Assembly (NCBI RefSeq): GCF_003610295.1
Contig: NZ_RAPV01000002.1
Location: 1,054,001 to 1,118,000 of the forward strand
Origin: Paraburkholderia sp. BL23I1N1
GTDB taxonomy: Bacteria; Pseudomonadota; Gammaproteobacteria; Burkholderiales; Burkholderiaceae
DNA: 64,000 nucleotides
Direction of reading: 5' to 3'
Below the pieces are notes generated by a model that saw only the letters and a list, made by a program, of their open reading frames with translations, made no database searches and was not told where the DNA came from. Position 1 is the stretch's first letter, and each line of letters starts with the position of its first letter. A program made the translations under genes and the position numbers. Below, piece by piece: positions 1-7,720 of the stretch.

Positions 1-614
1 ACAGACGCGTGAGGTCGTAACCCGCCGACGACTTGCGCGCTCGCGTGCCGGTTTTGATCACGCGGCCGTCGGCGAGGACCACCGTCAGCCCGAGTACGTT
101 TTCGCGCATCGTGCCGTAGCGCACGGCATTGGTGCCCGAGGCGCGCGTGGCCGACATGCCGCCGATGCTCGCGTCAGCACCCGGGTCGATCGGGAAAAAA
201 CAGGCCGGTGTCGCGTAGCGCTTCGTTCAACTGCTTGCGCGAGATGCCGGGTTCGACGGTGACGGTCAGGTCTTCGGCGTTGATCGACAACACGCGGTTC
301 ATTTCCGACAGGTCGATCGATACGCCGCCCTGGACCGCCAGCAGATGTCCTTCGAGCGACGAACCGTTGCCATAGGGAATGACCGGTACGTTGTATTGGC
401 CGCACAGCTTGACGATGGCTTGCACGTCTTCCGTATTGCGCGCGAATACGACGGCGTCGGGAAGTTGGGGATCGAAGGGTGATTCGTCGCGGCCATGGTG
501 GGTACGCACGGCTTCTGCCGTGGACACGCGTTCGCCGAAAGCGGCTTTGAGGGCGCTCAGCAACTCGGCGGGAAACGGTCGGCGCAGCGGCGCCGGCGGC
601 ACGGGATGATTCAC
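1..614 (-). pseudogene. FAD-linked oxidase (glycolate/D-lactate dehydrogenase GlcD type), N-terminal part, frameshifted
   Basis: The 5' part of an FAD-binding_4 (PCMH-fold) oxidoreductase enters from the left edge on the minus strand. Residues 50-110 hold the FAD-domain signature, including PVIPYGNGSSLEGH, typical of GlcD and D-lactate dehydrogenases, which oxidise 2-hydroxy acids. Translation from 614 runs to RDTGLFF and then hits a stop near 174. The expected continuation ([19 protein letters not shown] and onward to position 1) is present in the next frame. The shift falls at 192-200, where the plus strand reads GGG followed by six A, one base too many. Either the gene is inactivated or the run was miscalled in sequencing. 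The rest lies outside the window. Confidence 0.8.
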
Positions 615-752
615 GCATGTCTCCTGATATTGCGGCAGAGCTGTTCTGCAGCTTGTGCTTCATTTTACGCCGATCGCCCGTGGGCCGGCGTCGGGGGTGG
701 CTGCCGCTCCTATAATGGCGGTGGCCTCACGATGCGCGCAATATGGATAAAC

Positions 753-812
753 GCGGTGGTGAATAGGGTGGTGAATAGGGTGGTAAATGGGGCGGCTAAT
801 AGGGTGGCTTAT
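753..812. repeat. Five imperfect 12-bp tandem units
   Basis: The gap between the oxidase and the adenosyltransferase holds five head-to-tail 12-bp units of the form AGGGTGGTGAAT; units 2 and 3 are nearly identical and units 1, 4 and 5 are degenerate. A plus-strand frame reads through as VVNR repeats but has no sign of being a gene. It is probably a slippage-derived minisatellite in the upstream region of the next gene. Confidence 0.6.
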
Positions 813-886
813 TAACCCGATTCGCCTTATGGAATCACCGGCGCCGCGTTGACGCATCGTCACTGAATGAATGCATGGGAGACATC

Positions 887-1456
887 ATGGGCAACCGCTT
901 GAGCAAGATCGCCACTCGTACGGGCGACGACGGCACCACCGGTCTCGGCGACGGCCGCCGCGTGCGCAAAGACAGCGCGCGCATTGCCGCGATCGGCGAC
1001 GTCGATGAACTGAACTCGAACCTCGGCGTGTTGCTGTGCGAAACGCTGCCTGACACCGTGCGGGCGGCGCTGGTTGCGATTCAGCATGATCTGTTCGATC
1101 TCGGCGGTGAGCTTTGCATCCCCGGTCACACGATGATCACCGACAAACAGCTCGGCCAGCTCGACGACTGGCTGGCCGACTACAACGCTGCCCTGCCGCC
1201 CTTGAAGGAATTCATTCTTCCGGCGGGCTCGCGCGCGGCCGCGGTAGCGCACGTGTGCCGTACGGTGTGCCGGCGCGCCGAGCGGTCGATCGTCGCGCTG
1301 GGTGAAAGCGAGGCGATCAACGAGGCGCCGCGCCAGTATGTGAACCGTTTGTCCGACCTGCTGTTCGTGCTCGCACGCGTGCTTAATCGCGCGGACGGCG
1401 GCAGCGACGTGCTGTGGCAGCACGATCGTAGCGCGCCGGCTAACCCCGCGTTTTAG
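887..1456 (+). CDS. ATP:cob(I)alamin adenosyltransferase, PduO type
   Basis: This protein of about 189 residues transfers the adenosyl group of ATP to cob(I)alamin, giving adenosylcobalamin. The N-terminus has the ATP-binding TRTGDDGTTGL motif and then RVRKDS. The C-terminal half has CRTVCRRAERS and YVNRLSDLLFVLAR, the conserved trimer-interface and active-site segments of the family. An ATG at 875 is in frame, but the one at 887 is preferred because GGGAG sits about five bases ahead of it. It is monocistronic here, with hmp following after 85 bp. A stand-alone PduO enzyme is usual in this lineage. Confidence 0.9.
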   Translation: MGNRLSKIATRTGDDGTTGLGDGRRVRKDSARIAAIGDVDELNSNLGVLLCETLPDTVRAALVAIQHDLFDLGGELCIPGHTMITDKQLGQLDDWLADYNAALPPLKEFILPAGSRAAAVAHVCRTVCRRAERSIVALGESEAINEAPRQYVNRLSDLLFVLARVLNRADGGSDVLWQHDRSAPANPAF

Positions 1457-1502
1457 CTCCTTCAAGCGGTGCGACAATCTGCCCGGGTCAAAACTTGTCT
1501 TT

Positions 1503-1527
1503 AAAAATGTATTGTAAATGCATCTTT
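1503..1527. promoter_or_regulatory. NsrR-type operator upstream of hmp
   Basis: An imperfect palindrome has left arm AAAAATGTATTG and right arm TAAATGCATCTTT, centred near 1514. It matches the known NsrR half-site AAGATGCATTT in both arms. It lies 15 bp before the hmp start codon and just ahead of the ribosome site AAGGAG. NsrR is the nitric-oxide-sensing Rrf2 repressor of hmp in many proteobacteria, so NO-inducible expression is inferred. Confidence 0.7.
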
Positions 1528-1541
1528 AAGGAGAAGTAGTT

Positions 1542-2747
1542 ATGACCACGCTCACCGCCGACCAGATCGCCCGCGTCAAAGCCACCGTGCCCGTGCTCGC
1601 CGTACACGGCACAACCATCACCAAACACTTCTACAAGCGCATGTTCGCGCATCATCCTGAGTTGAAGAACGTGTTCAACCAGACTCACCAGAAGAGCGGC
1701 AATCAGCCGGAAACGCTCGCGAAGGCGGTGTATGCGTATGCCGCCAATATCGACAACCTCGGCGCGCTGGGCCCGACCGTTTCGCGAATCGCTCACAAGC
1801 ACGTGAGTCTGAATATCCGGCCGGAGCAGTATCCGATCGTGGGCCGGCATCTGTTGGGTGCAATCGTTGATGTGCTTGGCGATGCGGTCGATCAGGAGAC
1901 GCTTGGCGCATGGGAAGCCGCTTATGGGCAGCTCGCGAATATCTTCATCGGCACGGAGGTCAAGCTCTACGAAGGCGCCGCGTGGAGTGGCTTCCGGCCG
2001 TTCAAGGTTGCGCGCAAGGAAGTGGAGAGCGATGAAATCACGTCGTTCTATCTGACGCCCGCCGATGGTTCGCCGGCCTGCGGCTTCGAGCCCGGCCAAT
2101 ATCTGAGCGTGAAGCGTTTCGTGGATGAACTCGGCGTAGATCAGCCGCGGCAGTACAGCTTGTCGGATGCACCGAACGGAAACTGGCTGCGTATTTCGGT
2201 GAAGCGCGAGGCTGGCGGCGAAGATATGGCGCCAGGCCATGTATCGAACCTTCTGCACGCCGGTGTGGAAGTGGGCACGGTGGTGCACGTCAGCGCACCC
2301 ACGGGCGATTTCACGCTGGACCGCAAGAAGACGACGCCCGTGGTGCTGATAAGCGGCGGCGTGGGCGTGACGCCGATGACCTCGATGCTGTCCACGTTGC
2401 TCGCCGACCGGAGCGAGCGCAGCGTGACCTTCGTGCATGCCTGCCGCAATGGCCGTGTGCATGCGTTCCGGCAGTGGCTCAACGATACGGTCGCAGCGCA
2501 TCCCAACGTTACGCGCGCGGTGTTCTACGAAGCCATTGAGGCGAGTGATCGCGCCGGCGTGGACTACGATTTCGAAGGCCGCCTCGACCTCGCGAAAATC
2601 GCCGGCAAGGTGATGGTTTCCGATGCCGATTACTACATCTGCGGGCCGGTGCCGTTCATGCGCGCGCAATGCGACGCATTGGCCTCGCTTGGGGTCGATG
2701 CGGCGCGAATTCACACCGAAGTGTTCGGTTCAGGCGCGGTGCAGTGA
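1542..2747 (+). CDS. hmp: Flavohaemoglobin, nitric oxide dioxygenase
   Basis: This 401-residue protein has the full Hmp layout: an N-terminal globin (about 1-140) with the proximal-histidine region RIAHKHVSL, an FAD domain with RQYSLSDAPN (about 150-255), and a C-terminal NAD(P)H domain with ISGGVGVTPM and YICGPVPFM. It oxidises NO to nitrate with O2 and NAD(P)H in the cytoplasm. The start is fixed by AAGGAG eight bases upstream and by the globin N-terminus. The NsrR-like palindrome directly upstream suggests control by NO. Confidence 0.96.
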   Translation: MTTLTADQIARVKATVPVLAVHGTTITKHFYKRMFAHHPELKNVFNQTHQKSGNQPETLAKAVYAYAANIDNLGALGPTVSRIAHKHVSLNIRPEQYPIVGRHLLGAIVDVLGDAVDQETLGAWEAAYGQLANIFIGTEVKLYEGAAWSGFRPFKVARKEVESDEITSFYLTPADGSPACGFEPGQYLSVKRFVDELGVDQPRQYSLSDAPNGNWLRISVKREAGGEDMAPGHVSNLLHAGVEVGTVVHVSAPTGDFTLDRKKTTPVVLISGGVGVTPMTSMLSTLLADRSERSVTFVHACRNGRVHAFRQWLNDTVAAHPNVTRAVFYEAIEASDRAGVDYDFEGRLDLAKIAGKVMVSDADYYICGPVPFMRAQCDALASLGVDAARIHTEVFGSGAVQ

Positions 2748-2802
2748 AACAAGGGCGCATGGCGAGCTACGAGTGAATGCACACGAAGGCGTGCCGTGCG
2801 TC

Positions 2803-3135
2803 TTACCCAATCGCCAGCGTGACCGGTTTGCCGATCCGGCTCATCATTTCGACCAGGGTGTCGATCGTGAACTTGGTGGTCTTCTTGTTGACCACGTCTG
2901 ACACGCGCGGACGCGACACCATCAGAATCTCGGCTGCCTCGGCCTGCTTCAGATGATGCTGTTCGATCCAGCTGGACAGCTCGGTCATCAATTGCTCCTT
3001 GAGCAGCCGCGTGTCGTTGATCTGTTTTTGCGACGCGGCGTGCAAGCGCTTCGCCTCTTCGGCGGAAAAACCGAGTTCGAGGAACAGGTTTGCGCCGGGC
3101 CTGGTTACGTGACGGATTTTCGTGTCGATCGTCAT
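2803..3135 (-). CDS. XRE-family antitoxin of a HigBA-type module
   Basis: A 110-residue protein with a C-terminal helix-turn-helix (about 50-105; LKQAEAAEILMVSRPRVSDVV). This is the HTH_37/HigA-like domain that pairs with RelE/Gp49-type toxins. It starts three bases after the toxin gene ends, so the order is toxin first, as in higBA loci. It should neutralise the toxin and repress the shared promoter. The N-terminal 45 residues are less conserved and may form the toxin-binding part. Confidence 0.8.
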   Translation of the reverse strand: MTIDTKIRHVTRPGANLFLELGFSAEEAKRLHAASQKQINDTRLLKEQLMTELSSWIEQHHLKQAEAAEILMVSRPRVSDVVNKKTTKFTIDTLVEMMSRIGKPVTLAIG

Positions 3136-3138
3136 TTG

Positions 3139-3477
3139 TTAAGTTTTCCTGTCATTAATGATGGCGCGGTACCGCATCTCGGCAATCTTTCTATCCTGCG
3201 GCCCTGGCTTCTGGGTTTTCTTCTGGAAACAATGCAGCACATAAAGCGCTTCCACGAACTTGGTGACATACATCACGCGGTAAATGCCGTCAGCTTCTCT
3301 GATGCGAAACTCGCGCGTTCCAGCGCCGATCCAATCAAAGGGCTTCCAGTCGTCGGGGTCTAGTCCTGCCTGAATCTTGCCAAGCTGAAATCCGGCCCGG
3401 CGACGCGGCTCTTCGGGAAAGGCGAGTAAATCGTGATAGCTGGAGCCCATCCAGCGAATTTCTTTTTCCTGCTCCAT
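3139..3477 (-). CDS. Phage-derived Gp49-like/HigB-type toxin
   Basis: A 112-residue protein of the Gp49-like (DUF891) branch of the RelE superfamily. Diagnostic segments are REFRIREADGIYRVMYVTKF and LYVLHCFQKKTQK, the beta-sheet core with basic residues used in ribosome-dependent mRNA cleavage by relatives. It is the first gene of the pair, with the antitoxin three bases downstream. A palindromic promoter lies immediately upstream (3491-3526). Function is inferred from family and operon structure. Confidence 0.8.
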   Translation of the reverse strand: MEQEKEIRWMGSSYHDLLAFPEEPRRRAGFQLGKIQAGLDPDDWKPFDWIGAGTREFRIREADGIYRVMYVTKFVEALYVLHCFQKKTQKPGPQDRKIAEMRYRAIINDRKT

Positions 3478-3490
3478 AGCCGCCTTTCAT

Positions 3491-3526
3491 GTACAAAATC
3501 TTATACGCGACTCTCAACCCGGTCAA
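3491..3526 (-). promoter_or_regulatory. Promoter and palindromic operator of the HigBA-type module
   Basis: The 16-bp imperfect palindrome GTACAAAATCTTATAC (3491-3506) covers a minus-strand -10-like TATAAG. A -35-like TTGACC lies at 3526-3521. The toxin start codon follows at 3477. Autorepression by the toxin-antitoxin complex is the usual arrangement and is inferred here. Confidence 0.55.
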
Positions 3527-3601
3527 GTCCCATTCGACCCGGCAACGAGTTGTTACGGTACAGAGGCGGCGCGTGAAGCACCATTCGTCCGTTCGGCTAA
3601 T

Positions 3602-3633
3602 AAAAAAAACCCGGCTCGTCGAGCCGGGTTTTT
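3602..3633 (-). terminator. Rho-independent terminator of aroG
   Basis: The stem CCCGGCTCG/CGAGCCGGG is flanked by A8 on the left and T5 on the right of the plus strand, so it can work in both directions. It lies 45 bp past the aroG stop codon and separates aroG from the toxin-antitoxin locus. Confidence 0.85.
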
Positions 3634-3677
3634 CGATGAAGCTGCTATAGCAATCGCGCACGTGCGCGAAGCGGAAT

Positions 3678-4751
3678 TTAATTGCCGCTGCCGCGCGTCA
3701 CACGCCGTTGCTTGACTGCTTCAGCGAGACCCTCCAGCACGGCGACACTTTCGTCCCAGCCGATGCAGGCATCGGTGATGCTCTGGCCGTACGTCAGCGC
3801 GCAGCCTTCCTGCAGATCCTGGCGGCCCGCGATCAGGTGCGATTCCACCATCACGCCGACAATCCGTTCGTCGCCCGAAGCAATCTGGCGGCCGATGTCC
3901 GCGCACACCGGAATCTGGTTCTCGTGCTTCTTCGAGCTGTTCGCGTGGCTCGCGTCGATCATCAGACGCGCCGCGAGACCTGCCTTGCCGATGTCGGCAC
4001 ACGCCGCATTGACGCTGTCGGCATCGTAGTTCGGCGTCTTGCCGCCGCGCAGGATGATGTGGCAGTCCTCATTGCCGGCGGTCGAGACGATCGCCGAGTG
4101 GCCGCCCTTTGTGACGGACAGGAAATGGTGCGGTTGCGATGCGGCCTTGATCGCGTCGACGGCGATCTTGACGTTGCCGTCCGTGCCGTTCTTGAAGCCG
4201 ACCGGGCACGACAGTCCCGACGCCAGTTCGCGATGCACTTGCGATTCGGTCGTGCGCGCGCCGATTGCACCCCACGAGATCAGATCGGCGATGTACTGCG
4301 GGCTGATCATGTCGAGGTATTCGGTCCCGGCCGGCAGCCCGAGTTCGTTGATACGCAGCAGCAACTCGCGCGCGGTGCGCAGGCCGTCGTTGATCTTGAA
4401 GCTGTTGTCCATGTGCGGGTCGTTGATGAGACCCTTCCAGCCCACCGTCGTACGCGGCTTTTCGAAGTACACCCGCATCACGATTTCGAGCTCGCCGGCG
4501 AAGCGCTTGCGCTGTCCGACGAGACGCCCGGCGTATTCCATCGCCGCCTTCGTATCGTGAATCGAGCACGGTCCGATGATGACGATCAGACGGTCTTCCA
4601 TGCCGTGCAGGATGCGATGCATTGCGTTGCGCGAGTTGTAGATCACGTCCGACACCGTTTCGTCGCACGCGAATTCGCGGATCAGGTGAGCGGGCGGCGT
4701 GAGTTCTTTCAATTCGCGGATACGGACATCGTCGGTGTTGTGCGGGGGCAT
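3678..4751 (-). CDS. aroG: 3-deoxy-7-phosphoheptulonate (DAHP) synthase, class I
   Basis: A 357-residue class I (AroFGH type) DAHP synthase. It condenses phosphoenolpyruvate and erythrose-4-phosphate, the first step of the shikimate pathway. Signature segments include IIGPCSIHD, MRVYFEKPRTTVGWKGLINDP, VGFKNGTDGN and IMIDASHANSSKKHENQ, which carry the substrate and metal ligands. The start at 4751 has AGGAG seven bases upstream and matches the family length; a longer frame to 4817 lacks this. The gene sits behind a 300-nt leader with what looks like a complete aromatic amino acid attenuator, so it is probably controlled by charged tRNA supply. Confidence 0.95.
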   Translation of the reverse strand: MPPHNTDDVRIRELKELTPPAHLIREFACDETVSDVIYNSRNAMHRILHGMEDRLIVIIGPCSIHDTKAAMEYAGRLVGQRKRFAGELEIVMRVYFEKPRTTVGWKGLINDPHMDNSFKINDGLRTARELLLRINELGLPAGTEYLDMISPQYIADLISWGAIGARTTESQVHRELASGLSCPVGFKNGTDGNVKIAVDAIKAASQPHHFLSVTKGGHSAIVSTAGNEDCHIILRGGKTPNYDADSVNAACADIGKAGLAARLMIDASHANSSKKHENQIPVCADIGRQIASGDERIVGVMVESHLIAGRQDLQEGCALTYGQSITDACIGWDESVAVLEGLAEAVKQRRVTRGSGN

Positions 4752-4888
4752 GCTTGTTCTCCTGAATCGGGTCGTAGCGTGTTCGCGCGGGCAACGAAGG
4801 CTGCGATCGGACAGCAATCAGGCAGCGATGCCAGGGCGGACAACAATCAAAAAGATTTCAACGGCAAAAGGTTCAAAGGCGTGAGGCG

Positions 4889-4916
4889 AAAAAAAAACCG
4901 CCAGGCTAGCTGGCGG
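4889..4916 (-). terminator. Attenuator terminator in the aroG leader
   Basis: Read on the minus strand, CCGCCAG, a five-base loop, CTGGCGG and nine U form a textbook intrinsic terminator. It lies 30 bp after the leader peptide stop and about 140 bp before the aroG start. Its 5' arm can instead pair with the identical CTGGCGG at 4970-4964 inside the leader peptide gene, forming an antiterminator. It lies too far from tldD, and within the aroG transcript, to be only a tldD terminator, though it could serve both. Confidence 0.8.
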
Positions 4917-4946
4917 TTTTCGTGAATTCTGGGTGTCTTGCGTGCA

Positions 4947-5015
4947 CTAACACCCCTCTCGATCCGCCAGCGGTCTGAGATGCCAAAAAAAGTAAAAGTA
5001 AAACTTGGCGGACAT
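4947..5015 (-). CDS. Aromatic-rich leader peptide of aroG (attenuation)
   Basis: A 22-codon ORF, ATG to TAG, with start MSAK, then codons 5-11 encoding Phe-Tyr-Phe-Tyr-Phe-Phe-Trp, and ending ADREGC. Seven consecutive aromatic codons covering all three end products of the pathway are hard to explain by chance. Segment 1 (CCGCC at codons 2-4) can pair with segment 2 (CTGGCGG at codons 16-18). Segment 2 can also pair with segment 3 (CCGCCAG, 4916-4910), and segment 3 with segment 4 of the terminator. Stalling at aromatic codons should free segment 2 and block termination. The ribosome site upstream is weak, which is the main reservation. Confidence 0.75.
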   Translation of the reverse strand: MSAKFYFYFFWHLRPLADREGC

Positions 5016-5051
5016 GGCGAAATAGGTCGCTGGTCAAAAAGGGTGAGTGAC

Positions 5052-5080
5052 TTTATAACCCGTGCAAGCTCGGCTGACAA
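5052..5080 (-). promoter_or_regulatory. Sigma-70 promoter of the aroG leader
   Basis: On the minus strand TTGTCA (5080-5075), a 17-bp spacer and TATAAA (5057-5052) make a near-consensus housekeeping promoter. The predicted start near 5045 would give a leader peptide 5' UTR of about 30 nt. Confidence 0.7.
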
Positions 5081-5155
5081 GCTGTAGGGGTTAAAAATGC
5101 GGTAAATCCGCATACTTAGAGCATTGTATGCACGAAGTATGCGTCTACATCTCAA

Positions 5156-6622
5156 TCAGGCCGTGCCGCCCACCGTCATCCGGTCGATGCGCAGCGTCGG
5201 CTGACCGACGCCCACCGGCACGCTCTGGCCTTCCTTGCCACATACGCCAACGCCCGAATCGAGCTTCATGTCGTTGCCGATCATGCTGACGTACTTGAGC
5301 GATTCCGGGCCGCTGCCGACCAGCGTCGCGCCCTTGACCGGGTAGGTGATCTTGCCGTTTTCGATCATGTACGCCTCGGAGGCCGAGAACACGAACTTGC
5401 CGTTCGTGATGTCGACCTGGCCGCCACCGAAGTTCACCGCGTACAAGCCGCTCTTCACGGACGCGATGATTTCTTGCGGGTCTTTGTCGCCGTTGAGCAT
5501 GTACGTGTTGGTCATACGCGGCATCGGCAGGGCGGCGTACGATTCGCGGCGCGCGTTACCCGTGACCGGCATTTTCATCAGGCGCGCGTTCAGCGTGTCC
5601 TGGATGTAACCCTTCAGAATACCGTCTTCGATCAGCGTCGTGCACTGGGTCGGATTGCCTTCGTCGTCGATATTCAACGAGCCGCGGCGATTCGGCAGCG
5701 TGCCGTCGTCGACCACCGTCACGCCCTTCGCCGCAACCCGCTCGCCGATTTGACCCGCGAACGCCGACGATCCCTTGCGGTTGAAGTCGCCTTCGAGGCC
5801 GTGGCCGATCGCTTCGTGCAGCAGCACGCCGGGCCAGCCCGGTCCAAGTACCACAGACATCGCGCCGGCCGGAGCCGGACGGGCGTCGAGGTTCACCAGC
5901 GCCGCATGCACAGCGTCGTCGACATAGCTCGACAGTACTTCGTCAGTGAAATAGCCATAGTCGAAGCGGCCACCGCCGCCGCCGCTGCCGATTTCGCGGC
6001 GGCCATTCTGCTCGGCGATCACCGTGACCGACACGCGCACGAGCGGCCGGATATCGGCCGCAAAGCCGCCGTCGCTGCGCGCGACCAGCACCACGTCGTA
6101 TTCACCGGCGAGGCCCGCCATGACTTGCTGGATGCGCGGATCGCGGCCGCGCGCGATCTGTTCGATGCGCTCGAGCAGCTTGACCTTGGCGGTCGCGTCG
6201 AGCGAGTGCAGCGGATCGGCAGGCAGGTACAGATCGCGCCCGGCAATGCCGGTCAGCGACGTGGCCACCTTGATCTTCTGCTTGCCGCCGCCCGCCTTGG
6301 CAATCGAACGGGTGGCGAGCGCCGCCTGACGGATCGCTTCGGGCGACAGGTCGTCCGAATAGGCGAAGGCCGTGCGGTCGCCTGACACGGCGCGCACGCC
6401 GACACCCTGGTCGATACTGAAGCTGCCCGACTTCACGATGCCTTCCTCGAGACTCCACGCTTCGCTGCGCGTGTACTGGAAGTACAGGTCGGCGTAGTCG
6501 ATCTTGTGCGTGAAGATTTCGGCGAGCGTGCGGGTGAGCAGGGATTCGTCGAGACCGTAGGGCGTCAGGAGGATGTCCTTGGCGGTGGCGAGATTACGGA
6601 TACCGGGTTCGATGATGTTCAT
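5156..6622 (-). CDS. tldD: Metalloprotease TldD
   Basis: A 488-residue PmbA/TldD-family protein. The zinc motif [11 protein letters not shown] (HExxxH) is in the middle, followed by [18 protein letters not shown]. The C-terminal beta-rich half ends in the family's usual [19 protein letters not shown]. TldD works with TldE/PmbA, which is not in this window, as a cytoplasmic protease that degrades unfolded peptides and processes microcins and CcdA in other bacteria. It ends about 75 bp before the aroG leader promoter on the same strand. The next gene upstream, the amidase, starts a separate unit about 96 bp away. Confidence 0.95.
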   Translation of the reverse strand: MNIIEPGIRNLATAKDILLTPYGLDESLLTRTLAEIFTHKIDYADLYFQYTRSEAWSLEEGIVKSGSFSIDQGVGVRAVSGDRTAFAYSDDLSPEAIRQAALATRSIAKAGGGKQKIKVATSLTGIAGRDLYLPADPLHSLDATAKVKLLERIEQIARGRDPRIQQVMAGLAGEYDVVLVARSDGGFAADIRPLVRVSVTVIAEQNGRREIGSGGGGGRFDYGYFTDEVLSSYVDDAVHAALVNLDARPAPAGAMSVVLGPGWPGVLLHEAIGHGLEGDFNRKGSSAFAGQIGERVAAKGVTVVDDGTLPNRRGSLNIDDEGNPTQCTTLIEDGILKGYIQDTLNARLMKMPVTGNARRESYAALPMPRMTNTYMLNGDKDPQEIIASVKSGLYAVNFGGGQVDITNGKFVFSASEAYMIENGKITYPVKGATLVGSGPESLKYVSMIGNDMKLDSGVGVCGKEGQSVPVGVGQPTLRIDRMTVGGTA

Positions 6623-6718
6623 GCGAAGTATGTTCTGCTCGATACGAAGGATTCGGTTAGCGCTTGCATCACCACTATATGAGTGACGCGCGCCGCACTT
6701 TCAATGTCAGCTAATACA

Positions 6719-7597
6719 TCAGCAGCTCAGCACGCGGTGACGCCAGGCCGGCAGGCTCTGCCGGACTTCGTCGATGCGCGCACGCTCGAGGTTGCCGGCC
6801 ACCACGCCGGGGCCTTCGTCGCGCACCGCGACGATGTCGCCCCACGGGTCGATCAGCATGCTGTGGCCCCATGTCCGGCGGCCATTTTCATGTTTGCCGC
6901 CTTGCGCGGCTGCCAGCACGTAACACTGGTTTTCGACCGCCCGGGCGCGTAGCAGCATCTCCCAATGCGCGCGGCCGGTGGTGTAAGTGAACGCCGAGGG
7001 CACCACGATCAGCGCGCAGTCGCCCATGCGCCGGTACAGCTCCGGAAAGCGCAGATCGTAGCAGACCGACAGGCCGACCCGGCCGAACGGCGCCTCGAAG
7101 GTGCGGACTTCTCCGCCGGGGCAGATGGTGCGGGCCTCGTCGAACGATTCCTCGGCCTTTTCGAAGTTGAACAGATGGATCTTGTCGTAGCGCGCGGCCT
7201 CGCGGCCCTGCGGGTCGAACACCAGCGTGGTGTTCAGCACGCGCGCCGGTTCCTGCGACATCAAGGGCAAGGTGCCGCCGATCACCCACACCTTGTGGCG
7301 GCGCGCGGCATCGGCGAGAAAGCGCTGGATCGGGCCGTCCTGGTAGGGCTCGCGCACGGCGAGCTTGTCGGTGTCCTTGAAGCCCATGAAGCAGAAGTAC
7401 TCGGGCAGCAAGACGAGTTGCGCGCCGTCGGCGGCGGCTTCGGCGATCAGGCGTTCCGCTTCGGCCAGATTGCGCTCGCGATCCGGCGTGCTCACCATTT
7501 GCAGCGCCGCAACGCGGAAGGCGCTTTCGGAAGATCCGCTGGACGCCGCAATGGGCGACGCGGTGGAGGAGGATGGAGAGACGTGTGTTTCGCTCAT
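6719..7597 (-). CDS. Nitrilase-family amidohydrolase, Nit1-like (deaminated glutathione amidase type)
   Basis: A carbon-nitrogen hydrolase of about 292 residues with the Glu-Lys-Cys triad visible: Glu in LLPEYFC, Lys in RYDKIHLFN and Cys in VGLSVCYDLRFPELYR. The last motif and RAVENQCYVLAAAQ are typical of the Nit1/YbeM group, which repairs deaminated glutathione; nearby omega-amidases look similar. Start 7597 (MSETHV) is chosen because the frame further upstream, to 7705, is not nitrilase-like. It lies just downstream of the very large yhdP gene, with a gap of about 120 bp, and may be co-transcribed. Confidence 0.88.
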   Translation of the reverse strand: MSETHVSPSSSTASPIAASSGSSESAFRVAALQMVSTPDRERNLAEAERLIAEAAADGAQLVLLPEYFCFMGFKDTDKLAVREPYQDGPIQRFLADAARRHKVWVIGGTLPLMSQEPARVLNTTLVFDPQGREAARYDKIHLFNFEKAEESFDEARTICPGGEVRTFEAPFGRVGLSVCYDLRFPELYRRMGDCALIVVPSAFTYTTGRAHWEMLLRARAVENQCYVLAAAQGGKHENGRRTWGHSMLIDPWGDIVAVRDEGPGVVAGNLERARIDEVRQSLPAWRHRVLSC

Positions 7598-7720
7598 GAG
7601 CGTTTCGAAAAACTCCCGGCAAGGCGGCGGCGCGAACCGCTGGCGCCGCATACGTCGTTCAAGGCTGGCTGGGGTCCATGGTGCGGCGCTCTTCTGATCA
7701 AACAACAGATCGGATTGGGC

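Noticed and set aside
4847..5155. A 102-codon minus-strand frame in the aroG leader as a protein gene
   Set aside because: It overlaps the promoter, leader peptide and terminator in a different frame, and has no ribosome site or motif; the attenuator explains the region better.
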